Shown here: piece after piece, positions 1 through 6,063 of the stretch
Layout of the letters: the number at the start of each line of letters is the position of its first letter
Numbering within the stretch: the stretch's first letter is position 1
Origin: Pseudomonadota bacterium
GTDB taxonomy: Bacteria > Pseudomonadota > Alphaproteobacteria > Rhizobiales > Rhizobiaceae
Reading direction: 5' to 3'
Length of the DNA stretch: 6,476 bases
Assembly (NCBI GenBank): GCA_023393575.1
Contig: JAEWKX010000212.1
Span: 1-6,476, forward strand
The notes under the pieces: model-generated
What the model saw: only the letters and a program-made list of their open reading frames with translations
What the model was told of the DNA's origin: nothing
Databases searched by the model: none
Made by a program: the position numbers and the translations under genes

Positions 1-660
1 GTCCTGGGGCTTACCGTTCTCGTCCTCGTCGGGCTGTGGCTGGCGCTGCGCCAGACTTTCGTCTCCGTCGTCTGGCCCTGGTTTGCGATCTACCTGCCCG
101 ACGTGCCGGACTGGGCCGGCTGGCTGACCTTCGTCGCGGCGATCTTCGCCGGGGTCGGCCTTGCCCTTGCGCTGGCGCTGCTGATCGCGCCGATCACGGC
201 GTTGATCGCGGGTCTTTTCCTCGACGACGTCGCCGAGGTGGGGGAGAAGCGCGACTATCCGGGCGACGCGCCCGGCCGGGCCATGCCGCTCGGCCAGGCG
301 ATCATCGGTTCCCTCCAGTTCCTGGGCGTGGTCATCCTCGGCAACATCGTCGCCCTGCTGCTGCTCTTCGTGCCCGGCATCAACCTCGTGGCCTTCTTCC
401 TGGTGAACGGATACCTGCTCGGCCGCGAATTCTTCGAGTTCGCCGCCATGCGGTTCCGACCGCCGCCAGAGGCGCGCGCCTTTCGGTCGAAGCATCGCGG
501 CACCGTCTTCCTTGCCGGCCTGCTGATCGCCGGTTTCCTGGCGATCCCGATCGCCAACCTCCTGACGCCGCTCTTCGCGGCGGGGCTGATGGTGCATCTC
601 CACAAGAAAATCTCGCGCCGGGATCCCGCTTTCCGTCCGGAACCCGTGGCCGCAGGATGA
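1..660 (+). CDS. EI24 domain-containing membrane protein (5' partial)
   Basis: The reading frame is open from base 1 and ends at TGA 658-660, giving 219 visible residues. The start codon lies left of the window; families of this type are about 230-250 residues, so only a short piece is likely missing. Hydrophobic segments are at residues 1-20, 41-74, 100-135 and 168-200. Family hallmarks are an acidic turn after the second segment (LFLDDVAE, about 72-79), [11 protein letters not shown] (136-146), and a C-terminal [10 protein letters not shown] stretch (183-192) followed by MVHLHKK. These match the EI24/CysZ-like group of inner-membrane proteins. The E. coli relative CysZ takes part in sulfate uptake, but alphaproteobacterial members are mostly uncharacterised and nothing nearby concerns sulfur, so I do not assign sulfate transport. 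The next gene, recQ, lies on the same strand 85 bp downstream if its ATG at 746 is used. Confidence 0.85.
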   Translation, partial: VLGLTVLVLVGLWLALRQTFVSVVWPWFAIYLPDVPDWAGWLTFVAAIFAGVGLALALALLIAPITALIAGLFLDDVAEVGEKRDYPGDAPGRAMPLGQAIIGSLQFLGVVILGNIVALLLLFVPGINLVAFFLVNGYLLGREFFEFAAMRFRPPPEARAFRSKHRGTVFLAGLLIAGFLAIPIANLLTPLFAAGLMVHLHKKISRRDPAFRPEPVAAG

Positions 661-680
661 TCTGTTGACGGAGCGGATGC

Positions 681-702
681 CGCCGCCCTTGCGAAGGCGG
701 CG
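681..702 (+). terminator. GC-rich hairpin between EI24 gene and recQ
   Basis: CGCCGCC (681-687) and GGCGGCG (696-702) are perfect inverted copies. The inner bases TT/AA can extend the stem past one bulged C, leaving a small GCG loop. The hairpin starts 20 bp after the stop of the EI24-type gene. No T-run follows, so it would be a weak or factor-assisted terminator, or simply leader structure in a transcript that reads on into recQ. Confidence 0.3.
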
Positions 703-710
703 CGCGGTAT

Positions 711-731
711 GGGAGAAGGGAATCCTCTCCC
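711..731 (+). promoter_or_regulatory. Hairpin holding a purine-rich Shine-Dalgarno-like run before recQ
   Basis: GGGAGA (711-716) is complementary to TCTCCC (726-731), with a 9-base loop. The purine-rich run GGGAGAAGGG (711-720) is the only strong ribosome-binding-like sequence before recQ, but it ends 25 bases before the ATG at 746, too far for normal use. Whether this structure controls recQ translation is speculation. Confidence 0.25.
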
Positions 732-745
732 GCGAAAGCCAGTTC

Positions 746-2602
746 ATGCCGCAAACCACCACAATCAGTTCAGCATTGTTCGACCGTGGTCCGACAAGGG
801 ATCCGCTTGCGGTGCTGCGGCACGTCTACGGATACGACAGCTTTCGCGGCAAGCAGGCCGCGGTGATAGACCGCGTGCTCTCTGGCGGGGATGCCGTCGT
901 GCTGTTCCCGACCGGTGCGGGCAAGTCGCTCTGCTTCCAGGTTCCTGCCCTCTGCCGCGAAGGCCTCGGGATCGTCGTCTCGCCGCTGATCGCGTTGATG
1001 CGCGACCAGGTCGAGGCGCTGAGGCAGCTTGGCGTGCGCGCCGCCGCGCTCAATTCCTCGCTTTCCCCGGAGGAATTTTCCGAAGTCCGCCGTTCCTTGA
1101 GCCAGGGTACGCTCGACCTTCTCTACGTAACCCCGGAGCGGATCGTGACGCCCGGCTTCAGGGACATGATCGGCCCGGCGAAGATCGCGCTCTTCGCCAT
1201 CGATGAGGCGCATTGCGTCAGCCAGTGGGGGCATGACTTCCGTCCCGAATACCGCGAGTTGGGGCAGCTTGCCGATCTCTATCCGGGCGTGCCGCGCATC
1301 GCGCTGACGGCGACGGCCGATCCGCATACCCGCGACGATATCATCGAGCGGCTGGCGCTCCGATCGGCGGAGGTCTTCACCACCTCCTTCGACCGGCCCA
1401 ACATCGCCTATGAGATCGTCGAGCGGGATCAGCCGCGCCAGCAGCTCCTGCAATTCCTCTCGCGGCACAAGGGGTCGAGCGGCATCGTCTACTGCCTGTC
1501 GCGCGCCAAGGTGGAGGAGACGGCCGAGTGGCTGAACGCCCAGGGCCTCCGGGCGCTTGCCTACCATGCCGGCATGGAGCGCGCTCTTCGCGACGCCAAT
1601 CAGGACGCCTTCCTCAAGGAGGAGGAACTCTGCCTCGTCGCGACCGTCGCCTTCGGCATGGGCATCGACAAGCCGAACGTCCGCTATGTCGCCCATCTCG
1701 ACCTGCCCGGCTCCGGCGAGGCCTATTACCAGGAGACCGGGCGGGCCGGGCGCGACGGGCTGCCGTCCGAGGTCTGGATGGCCTACGGCATGGCCGCCGT
1801 CATCCAGCGCGGCCGGATGCTCGACGGCGGCCAGTCGAGCGACGAGATAAAGCGTGTCGAGCGGGCGAAGCTGAATGCGCTTCTGGCGATCTGCGAGACG
1901 GCCGGCTGCCGCAGGCAGGCGATCCTCGCGCATTTCGGCGAGGCCCATGCCGGCGGTTGCGGCAATTGCGACACATGCCTGAAGCCGGTCGAGACCTGGG
2001 ACGGCACGGAGGCGGCAATCAAGGCGCTGGCTGCGGTCTACCGCACCGGCGAGAGGTTCGGCACCGGCCATCTCATCGACGTGCTGACCGGCAACGAGAA
2101 CGAGAAGACGATCCGTTTCGGCCATGTCGACATGCCGGTCTTCGGCGCCGGCAGGGAGTTGCCGGCGAAGACGTGGCAGTCGGTCTACCGCCAGCTTCTC
2201 GCCGCCGGGCTCGTCAGCGTCGATCATGATGCCTTCGGAGCCCTGAAGCTCGGGGCGGATGCGCGCGCCGTCTTCAGGCGCGAGCGGGAGGTGCGCTTCC
2301 GCAAGGACCGGCCGAAGACGGCGAAGGCGTCCAGACAGTCCTCCGGCTCGGCCGCCCGCCGCTCGACGCTGGAGGGCGCCGACGCGGAGCTGTTCGAGGC
2401 ACTTCGGCGGACGCGGCTGGAAATCGCCAAGTCTCTCGAAGTGCCGCCCTACGTCGTCTTTCCCGACACCACCCTCATCGCCTTTGCCACGGTCCGGCCC
2501 GGGAGTCGGGAGGCGCTGCTTTCCATTTCCGGCGTCGGGCAATCGAAGCTCGAACGCTACGGCGACCAGTTCCTCGAGGTCATCCGGGCGCATACGCAGT
2601 AG
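746..2602 (+). CDS. recQ: ATP-dependent DNA helicase RecQ
   Basis: This is a 3'-5' superfamily 2 DNA helicase used in recombination and repair of stalled forks. From the ATG at 746 it is 618 residues, close to the roughly 610 of E. coli RecQ. The Q motif region ([10 protein letters not shown]) is at 28-37 and Walker A (TGAGKS) at 56-61. The DEAH box is at 153-156, followed by the aromatic-rich loop [11 protein letters not shown] (159-169). Motif [12 protein letters not shown] (329-338) carries the arginine finger. Four zinc-binding cysteines lie at 388, 405, 408 and 411. An RQC winged-helix region follows, then a basic Ser/Arg/Lys linker and a complete HRDC domain (about 545-615). The frame stays open upstream to a TTG at 665 and an ATG at 677, but those extra residues are low-complexity and basic and unlike the family. 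The ribosome-binding site at 746 is weak, so the start is less certain than the identity. Confidence 0.96.
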   Translation: MPQTTTISSALFDRGPTRDPLAVLRHVYGYDSFRGKQAAVIDRVLSGGDAVVLFPTGAGKSLCFQVPALCREGLGIVVSPLIALMRDQVEALRQLGVRAAALNSSLSPEEFSEVRRSLSQGTLDLLYVTPERIVTPGFRDMIGPAKIALFAIDEAHCVSQWGHDFRPEYRELGQLADLYPGVPRIALTATADPHTRDDIIERLALRSAEVFTTSFDRPNIAYEIVERDQPRQQLLQFLSRHKGSSGIVYCLSRAKVEETAEWLNAQGLRALAYHAGMERALRDANQDAFLKEEELCLVATVAFGMGIDKPNVRYVAHLDLPGSGEAYYQETGRAGRDGLPSEVWMAYGMAAVIQRGRMLDGGQSSDEIKRVERAKLNALLAICETAGCRRQAILAHFGEAHAGGCGNCDTCLKPVETWDGTEAAIKALAAVYRTGERFGTGHLIDVLTGNENEKTIRFGHVDMPVFGAGRELPAKTWQSVYRQLLAAGLVSVDHDAFGALKLGADARAVFRREREVRFRKDRPKTAKASRQSSGSAARRSTLEGADAELFEALRRTRLEIAKSLEVPPYVVFPDTTLIAFATVRPGSREALLSISGVGQSKLERYGDQFLEVIRAHTQ

Positions 2603-2608
2603 CGCCTG

Positions 2609-2635
2609 AGCCGCGTCCGGCGGCGCTTCGCGGCT
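2609..2635. terminator. Hairpin between convergent recQ and nth
   Basis: AGCCGCG (2609-2615) and CGCGGCT (2629-2635) form a 7-bp perfect inverted repeat in the 31-bp gap between the recQ and nth stop codons, overlapping the nth stop. The position is right for a bidirectional terminator. No T-run is present on either strand, so termination efficiency is unknown. Confidence 0.35.
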
Positions 2636-3413
2636 ATTCCACCGCCTCGCCGATTCGCTGCGGCGGCAGTTCGACCAGAGGGGCAGGCACATCGCAGGTC
2701 TTTTCCGGCGACTTGCAGAGATCGGCGATCACGCAGCGCTCGCATTCCGGCTTGCGCGCCTTGCAGGTGTAGCGGCCGTGCAGGATCAGCCAGTGGTGGG
2801 CATGGAACAGGTACTGCCTGGGGATAATATTGAGGAACCGTTGTTCAACCTCGTCCGGGGTCTTGCCCGGCGCCATCAGCAGGCGGTTTCCGAGCCGGAA
2901 CACATGCGTGTCGACCGCGAGCGTCGGGATGCCGAAGGCCATGGACATGACGACGTTTGCGGTCTTGCGCCCGACGCCGGGCAGCGTCATCAACTCTTCC
3001 CGTGTCTTCGGCACCTCGCCGTCGAAATCCTCGATCAGCTTGCGCGACAGTGCGATGACGTTCTTCGCCTTGTTGCGGTAGAGCCCGATGGTCTTGATGT
3101 GGGCGATCACGCCCTCCTCGCCGAGAGCGAGCATCCTTGCGGGCGTGTCGGCGATCCTGAAGAGGGCACGTGTCGCCCTGTTGACGCCGGCATCCGTCGC
3201 CTGTGCGGACAGCGCCACGGCGACGACCAGCGTGAAGGGGTTGACGTGTTCCAGTTCGCCCTTCGGCTCCGGCCGCTGCACGGAGAAGCGGCGGAAGATC
3301 TCCTCCATCTCCGCTTTCGTATAGCGACAGCGGATATGCCGGTTGGCTCGGGCTGTGCCTGGATTTGACAATTGCGAAGTCGCTGTGCTGGACTTGGATT
3401 TCCGAGGGGCCAT
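2634..3413 (-). CDS. nth: Endonuclease III (DNA glycosylase/AP lyase)
   Basis: This base-excision repair enzyme removes oxidised pyrimidines and cleaves the abasic site by beta-elimination. From the ATG at 3413 it is 259 residues, versus 211 in E. coli; the extra length is mostly a basic N-terminal tail (about residues 1-33, rich in Lys/Arg/Ser/Thr) and a short C-terminal extension. The helix-hairpin-helix motif LPGVGRKTANVV is at 144-155 and includes the catalytic lysine K150. The catalytic aspartate is D168 in VDTHVFR. The [4Fe-4S] cysteines C217, C224, C227 and C233 have the standard C-x6-C-x2-C-x5-C spacing. The frame continues upstream to 3473, but AGAGG lies just before the 3413 ATG and the longer N-terminus would overlap the neighbouring gene. 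nth converges with recQ and is divergent from the DUF2244 gene. Confidence 0.96.
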   Translation of the reverse strand: MAPRKSKSSTATSQLSNPGTARANRHIRCRYTKAEMEEIFRRFSVQRPEPKGELEHVNPFTLVVAVALSAQATDAGVNRATRALFRIADTPARMLALGEEGVIAHIKTIGLYRNKAKNVIALSRKLIEDFDGEVPKTREELMTLPGVGRKTANVVMSMAFGIPTLAVDTHVFRLGNRLLMAPGKTPDEVEQRFLNIIPRQYLFHAHHWLILHGRYTCKARKPECERCVIADLCKSPEKTCDVPAPLVELPPQRIGEAVE

Positions 3414-3422
3414 ATGGCCTCT
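3405..3422. repeat. Near-perfect 18-bp palindrome over the nth start codon
   Basis: GGCCATATGGCC (3408-3419) is a perfect 12-bp palindrome. It extends to 18 bp (3405-3422) with only the pair 3407/3420 mismatched. Its centre lies next to the nth start codon (3411-3413 on the - strand). In nth mRNA the arms would pair the AGAGG ribosome-binding site with codons 2-3 around a four-base loop. It could be a protein-binding site, a translational hairpin, or chance. Confidence 0.4.
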
Positions 3423-3427
3423 ATAGC
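3420..3427. promoter_or_regulatory. Possible shared TATA-like -10 element for nth and the DUF2244 gene
   Basis: CTATAG (3421-3426) is its own reverse complement, so it reads as a -10 box both ways: TATAGC rightward and TATAGA leftward. Rightward, transcription would begin about 18 bases before the GTG at 3452, with a poor -35 (TTCCGA, 3400-3405). Leftward, the start point would fall close to the nth ATG, implying a leaderless or nearly leaderless mRNA. Neither -35 is convincing. Confidence 0.25.
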
Positions 3428-3438
3428 ACAGCAGATGC

Positions 3439-3443
3439 GAGGG
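3439..3443 (+). promoter_or_regulatory. Shine-Dalgarno that sets the GTG start of the DUF2244 gene
   Basis: GAGGG at 3439-3443 lies 8 bases before GTG 3452-3454. It is the strongest ribosome-binding site in this frame, and it decides for the GTG over the upstream TTG at 3365, which would lie inside nth. Confidence 0.7.
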
Positions 3444-3451
3444 AAAGCAAC

Positions 3452-3934
3452 GTGGATGTCGTCGAGGAGCCACCGGTGTTTGCCGCCGAACTGACGCCCT
3501 ACCGGTCGCTCGGCCGCAGGGGCTTCCACGTCCTGCTGGCCCTTTCCGGCGGCATCTGCTTCCTCTATGGCGTCTTCTTCCTGGTGAGCGGTGCCTGGCC
3601 GATCGGTCTCTTCTTCGGGCTGGATTTCCTCGCTCTCTATGTCGCCTTCCGGCTGAGCTACCGCTCCGGCCGGGCGCGTGAGGAGGTGACGGTCTGGCGC
3701 ACCAGGCTGTCGATCCGCAAGTTCTCGCCCACGGGCCGCATGGTGGAGCATCGCTTCAACCCGTTCTGGGCCCGCTTCCGCGGCTACCGCCACGAGGAGT
3801 TCGGCATCACCTCGATGTATGTCACGGGGGAGGGGTGCCGGGCGGACATCGGCGCCTTCCTCAATCCCGATGACCGCGAAAGTTTCGCCAAGGCCTTTCG
3901 AGGGGCACTTGCCAGCGTGACGCAAAGGCTCTGA
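3452..3934 (+). CDS. DUF2244 domain-containing membrane protein
   Basis: From the GTG at 3452 this is a 160-residue protein. A short N-terminal region with FAAELTPYRSLGRRGF (10-25) precedes two adjacent hydrophobic segments, about 26-47 and 49-68, separated by a Gly-Ala-Trp-Pro turn, which suggests a membrane hairpin. The remainder is a polar domain with EEVTVW (77-82) and a C-terminal GAFLNPDDRESFAKAF stretch (134-149). This layout matches the DUF2244 family of alphaproteobacterial membrane proteins, whose function is unknown. The gene is divergent from nth, with only 38 bp between start codons. It is followed after 65 bp by the alkyltransferase gene on the same strand, so co-transcription is possible. 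I do not infer a repair role from position alone. Confidence 0.85.
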   Translation: MDVVEEPPVFAAELTPYRSLGRRGFHVLLALSGGICFLYGVFFLVSGAWPIGLFFGLDFLALYVAFRLSYRSGRAREEVTVWRTRLSIRKFSPTGRMVEHRFNPFWARFRGYRHEEFGITSMYVTGEGCRADIGAFLNPDDRESFAKAFRGALASVTQRL

Positions 3935-3937
3935 CAA

Positions 3938-3984
3938 CCGCAAGAATCGGGTGGCTTCGCATTCGCGACTGCGTCATTCTGCGG
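3938..3984 (+). repeat. Nested inverted repeat between the DUF2244 gene and the alkyltransferase gene
   Basis: CCGCAAGAAT (3938-3947) and ATTCTGCGG (3976-3984) are inverted copies except for one extra A in the left arm. Inside the loop, CGCA (3958-3961) and TGCG (3970-3973) form a second short pair. The right arm ends just before the AAGGAG ribosome-binding site (3987-3992) of the next gene. It could be a terminator-like structure for the DUF2244 gene, a leader hairpin, or an operator for the AraC-type domain encoded next. Confidence 0.35.
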
Positions 3985-3999
3985 CAAAGGAGACGAGCG

Positions 4000-4881
4000 A
4001 TGAACGCACTTGCCCAGATCGCCCAGCCCGCTGTCGATGCGACCCCCGATGGCGACGACTACGAGACCGTCCGCAGGGTCATCGAACTCATTTCGCTCGA
4101 CTATCGCGCACAGCCCTCGCTCGATGCCGTTGCGGCTCAACTCGGCCAGTCCCCGACGCAACTGCAGAAGGTTTTTACCCGTTGGGCCGGACTGTCGCCC
4201 AAGGCATTTCTGCAGGCCGTCACCCTTGACCATGCCAAGCGGCTGCTCGGCAGGGAGGGCCTCCCCCTGCTGGAAGCTTCGTACGAGGTCGGCCTTTCCG
4301 GGCCGGGGCGGCTGCATGACCTGTTCGTCACGCACGAGGCGATGTCTCCGGGGGAATGGAAGGCGAGAGGCGGAGGACTCACCATCCGCTACGGCTTCCA
4401 CCCCTCGCCCTTCGGCGTGGCGCTGGTGATGGCGACCGATCGAGGCCTCGCGGGCCTGGCTTTCGCGGATTTCGGGGCTGAGAAGGCTTGCTTGGAGGAC
4501 ATGACGTGCCGCTGGCCGAATGCACAATATGTCGAGGATCTGGACGTGACGGCGCCCTATATCCGCCGTGTCTTCGATCGCTCCCGGTGGTCTTCGGACC
4601 AGCCGTTGAAGGTCGTGCTGATCGGCTCTGATTTCCAGGTTCGCGTCTGGCAGAGCCTGTTGAAGATCCCGTTCGGCAAGGCGGTCACCTATTCCGACGT
4701 CGCCCGCGATATCGGCCAGCCGGCCGCCAGCCGTGCCGTGGGCGCCGCCATCGGCCGCAATCCGATCTCCTTCGTCGTCCCCTGCCACCGGGCGCTCGGC
4801 AAGAGCGGCGCGCTCACCGGCTATCACTGGGGCCTGACCCGCAAGCGGGCGATCCTCGGCTGGGAGGCGGGGAACGTGTAG
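4000..4881 (+). CDS. AraC-type HTH / methylated-DNA-[protein]-cysteine S-methyltransferase fusion (Ada-like)
   Basis: This 293-residue protein joins a transcription-factor domain to a suicide DNA-repair domain. Residues about 20-122 form an AraC-family DNA-binding domain with two helix-turn-helix units (about 40-60 and 88-108). After a linker, residues about 128-290 form an O6-alkylguanine-DNA alkyltransferase. It carries the acceptor cysteine C262 in PCHR, a SRAVG segment with the likely finger arginine R245, the hinge Asn-Pro at 254-255, and a C-terminal Glu (E289) suited to the Cys-His-Glu relay. It should transfer the alkyl group from O6-methylguanine irreversibly to C262. E. coli Ada has an additional N-terminal zinc domain that senses methylphosphotriesters. 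Here only about 20 residues precede the HTH, so that switch is absent. AAGGAG, 7 bases before the ATG, supports the start. It converges on the SorC-type regulator. Confidence 0.92.
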   Translation: MNALAQIAQPAVDATPDGDDYETVRRVIELISLDYRAQPSLDAVAAQLGQSPTQLQKVFTRWAGLSPKAFLQAVTLDHAKRLLGREGLPLLEASYEVGLSGPGRLHDLFVTHEAMSPGEWKARGGGLTIRYGFHPSPFGVALVMATDRGLAGLAFADFGAEKACLEDMTCRWPNAQYVEDLDVTAPYIRRVFDRSRWSSDQPLKVVLIGSDFQVRVWQSLLKIPFGKAVTYSDVARDIGQPAASRAVGAAIGRNPISFVVPCHRALGKSGALTGYHWGLTRKRAILGWEAGNV

Positions 4882-4891
4882 AAACGTCTTG

Positions 4892-4904
4892 CCATGCAGC
4901 ATGG
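4892..4904. terminator. Short hairpin between convergent genes
   Basis: CCATGC (4892-4897) and GCATGG (4899-4904) are perfect inverted copies, realistically a 5-bp stem with a three-base loop. It is in the 47-bp gap between the alkyltransferase stop and the regulator stop. There is no T-run and the stem is short, so terminator function is doubtful. Confidence 0.2.
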
Positions 4905-4928
4905 GGCGTGTGAGTGGCCGGATGATGT

Positions 4929-5906
4929 CTAGTTGCTGATCCTCAACAATTCCCGTGCAGCCCCCTCGTCGGTGATCAGCGTGTTGCAGCCGATGCGGTG
5001 GATGGTGGACCGGATCGCCACGGCCCGGTGGGCGCCGCCGGAAGACAGCACGATGTGCTTTGCCTTCTTCAGGGTGTCGAGGTCGACCGACATCACCCGC
5101 TCGTTGATCGGGTGGTCGACGGAACGGCCGTCGGCGTCGAGGAAGTTGAACATGGTGTCGCAGACGCAGCCGGCCGCGATGAGTTCCGCCAGTTCGGCCT
5201 TGGAGATGAAGCCCTCGGAGAGGGAGGTGGAGTGCTGGCCGATGTCGCCGCAGCTGACGACCGCGAGGTCCATCTCTTCGGCAAGGTCGTAGATCGCCTT
5301 CAGCCCGCATTTCTCGATCAAGGCGCGCTTGGTCTCTATGGAATCGACAAGCAGCGGCGCAAGGAACAGATAGCATTCCGCGCCGAACTGGCTCGCCAGC
5401 CGCCATGTGTAGTCGATCGGGTTCGTCTGGTGCACGGCGACGATGCCGCCGAGCAGCGAGACGACCTTGCAATTCGCGCGTCGCGGAGGGCGGAAACTCG
5501 ACAGCGAGGCGGTCATCGTCCGTCCCCAGCCGACGCCGATCGTCATGTCGTCGTGGATGACCTCGGAGAGAAACCGGCCGAGCGCCAGTCCCACCGATTT
5601 GGCCAAGGCCTCGGCCTTGCTGTCCCGCGGCTCCGGGACGACGATCGCCTCATCGAGGCCGTAGGTCTGCTCCAGTTGCGTCGCCAGCGACAGGCAGTCG
5701 TCGATGCCCGCATTGATCCAGATCTGGACTTCCGAGCGCTTCATGGCCTCGTCGAGCATCCGGATGACCGTGGAACGGCTGACGCCGAGGCGTTCCGCGA
5801 CCTCCTTCTGCGTCAGTCCCTGATTGTAGTAGAGCCATGCCGCCCGCAGCCGCGTCGAGGAGGCTTCGGCCATGCCGGAATTCGTTTCACGCCTGAGCTT
5901 CGCCAA
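4929..5906 (-). CDS. SorC/DeoR-family sugar-binding transcriptional regulator
   Basis: This 325-residue protein has the typical SorC-family length and layout. An N-terminal helix-turn-helix at about 30-51 (LTQKEVAERLGVSRSTVIRM) is followed by a sugar-phosphate-binding domain from about 67 to the end. That domain shows the conserved IGVGWGRT (123-130), the FNFLDADGRSV segment (254-263), and the C-terminal SSGGAHRAVAI...CNTLITDEGAARELL pattern (289-321). Family members bind phosphorylated sugars and use them to release or alter DNA binding. The gene is divergent from tal, so a pentose phosphate or sugar phosphate is a reasonable guess for the effector, but this is inference. The start is uncertain. 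TTG at 5906 has a modest AGGCGG about 7 bases upstream, whereas ATG at 5873 (residue 12) lacks a clear ribosome-binding site; both keep the whole HTH. Confidence 0.92.
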   Translation of the reverse strand: MAKLRRETNSGMAEASSTRLRAAWLYYNQGLTQKEVAERLGVSRSTVIRMLDEAMKRSEVQIWINAGIDDCLSLATQLEQTYGLDEAIVVPEPRDSKAEALAKSVGLALGRFLSEVIHDDMTIGVGWGRTMTASLSSFRPPRRANCKVVSLLGGIVAVHQTNPIDYTWRLASQFGAECYLFLAPLLVDSIETKRALIEKCGLKAIYDLAEEMDLAVVSCGDIGQHSTSLSEGFISKAELAELIAAGCVCDTMFNFLDADGRSVDHPINERVMSVDLDTLKKAKHIVLSSGGAHRAVAIRSTIHRIGCNTLITDEGAARELLRISN

Positions 5907-5934
5907 GAAAACACCGCCTGGATTTCAATCGGGA

Positions 5935-5953
5935 CGACATGATACTTATGTCG
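5935..5953. promoter_or_regulatory. Candidate SorC-family operator, CGACAT-N7-ATGTCG
   Basis: CGACAT (5935-5940) and ATGTCG (5948-5953) are perfect inverted half-sites around 7 bases, with further matches inside the spacer. The site is 29 bp upstream of the regulator's TTG and overlaps its predicted -10 box. Position and symmetry suggest autorepression by the regulator encoded to the left. The binding specificity is inferred, not known. Confidence 0.55.
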
Positions 5954-5967
5954 AGCCGGATGAGCAA
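5939..5967 (-). promoter_or_regulatory. Predicted promoter of the SorC-family regulator
   Basis: On the - strand, TATCAT (5944-5939) matches five of six bases of the -10 consensus. TTGCTC (5967-5962) is a partial -35, and the spacer is the ideal 17 bp. Transcription would start near 5932, leaving a leader of about 26 bases to the TTG at 5906. The -10 lies within the candidate operator. Confidence 0.5.
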
Positions 5968-5971
5968 ATGT

Positions 5972-6002
5972 CTTGACTTGGCCATGTTCGGCTGTTGATA
6001 GT
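5972..6002 (+). promoter_or_regulatory. Possible promoter of tal
   Basis: CTTGAC (5972-5977) is identical to the -35 element commonly reported for sigma-70 promoters in Sinorhizobium and relatives. The best -10 candidate is GATAGT (5997-6002), four of six matches, at a slightly long spacing. An ATGTC half-site (5968-5972) abuts the -35. The -35 is the stronger part of this call. Confidence 0.4.
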
Positions 6003-6063
6003 CGATGAAAGGTCGGCCATGTGGTCGTCCGGTCGCCCACACATGATCCGAAGGATTTCCGGC

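Noticed and set aside
36..668. A 210-codon + strand frame overlapping the EI24-type gene
   Set aside because: It is almost entirely Arg, Gly, Ala and Pro; the frame starting at base 1 gives clear membrane segments and family motifs.
770..2692. A 640-codon open frame on the - strand opposite recQ
   Set aside because: It is the antisense shadow of recQ in GC-rich DNA. The translation has no recognisable motifs, whereas the + strand frame has every RecQ motif.
3365..3370. Perfect TTGACA -35 hexamer on the + strand
   Set aside because: No acceptable -10 sequence lies 15-19 bp downstream, and it is inside the nth coding region.
3365..3451. TTG start at 3365 for the DUF2244 protein
   Set aside because: It would add 29 residues lying partly inside nth, with no family resemblance. 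GTG at 3452 has a strong, well-spaced ribosome-binding site.
3107..3943. A 278-codon - strand frame across the nth N-terminus and the DUF2244 gene
   Set aside because: It has no recognisable domain and overlaps two supported genes in different frames.
3784..5472. A 562-codon open frame on the - strand crossing the alkyltransferase gene and part of the regulator gene
   Set aside because: It overlaps two clearly recognised genes in other frames, is Arg/Pro-rich, and has no family signature. It is a composition artefact.
4998..5942. A 314-codon open frame on the + strand opposite the SorC-family regulator
   Set aside because: It is rich in Asp, Arg, Gly and His, as expected for an antisense frame, and the opposite strand encodes a complete SorC-family protein.
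6019..6063. In-frame ATG at 6019 giving transaldolase a 15-residue extension
   Set aside because: The sequence from 6064 matches the TalB N-terminus residue for residue in position, and AAGGA is correctly spaced for 6064, not for 6019.
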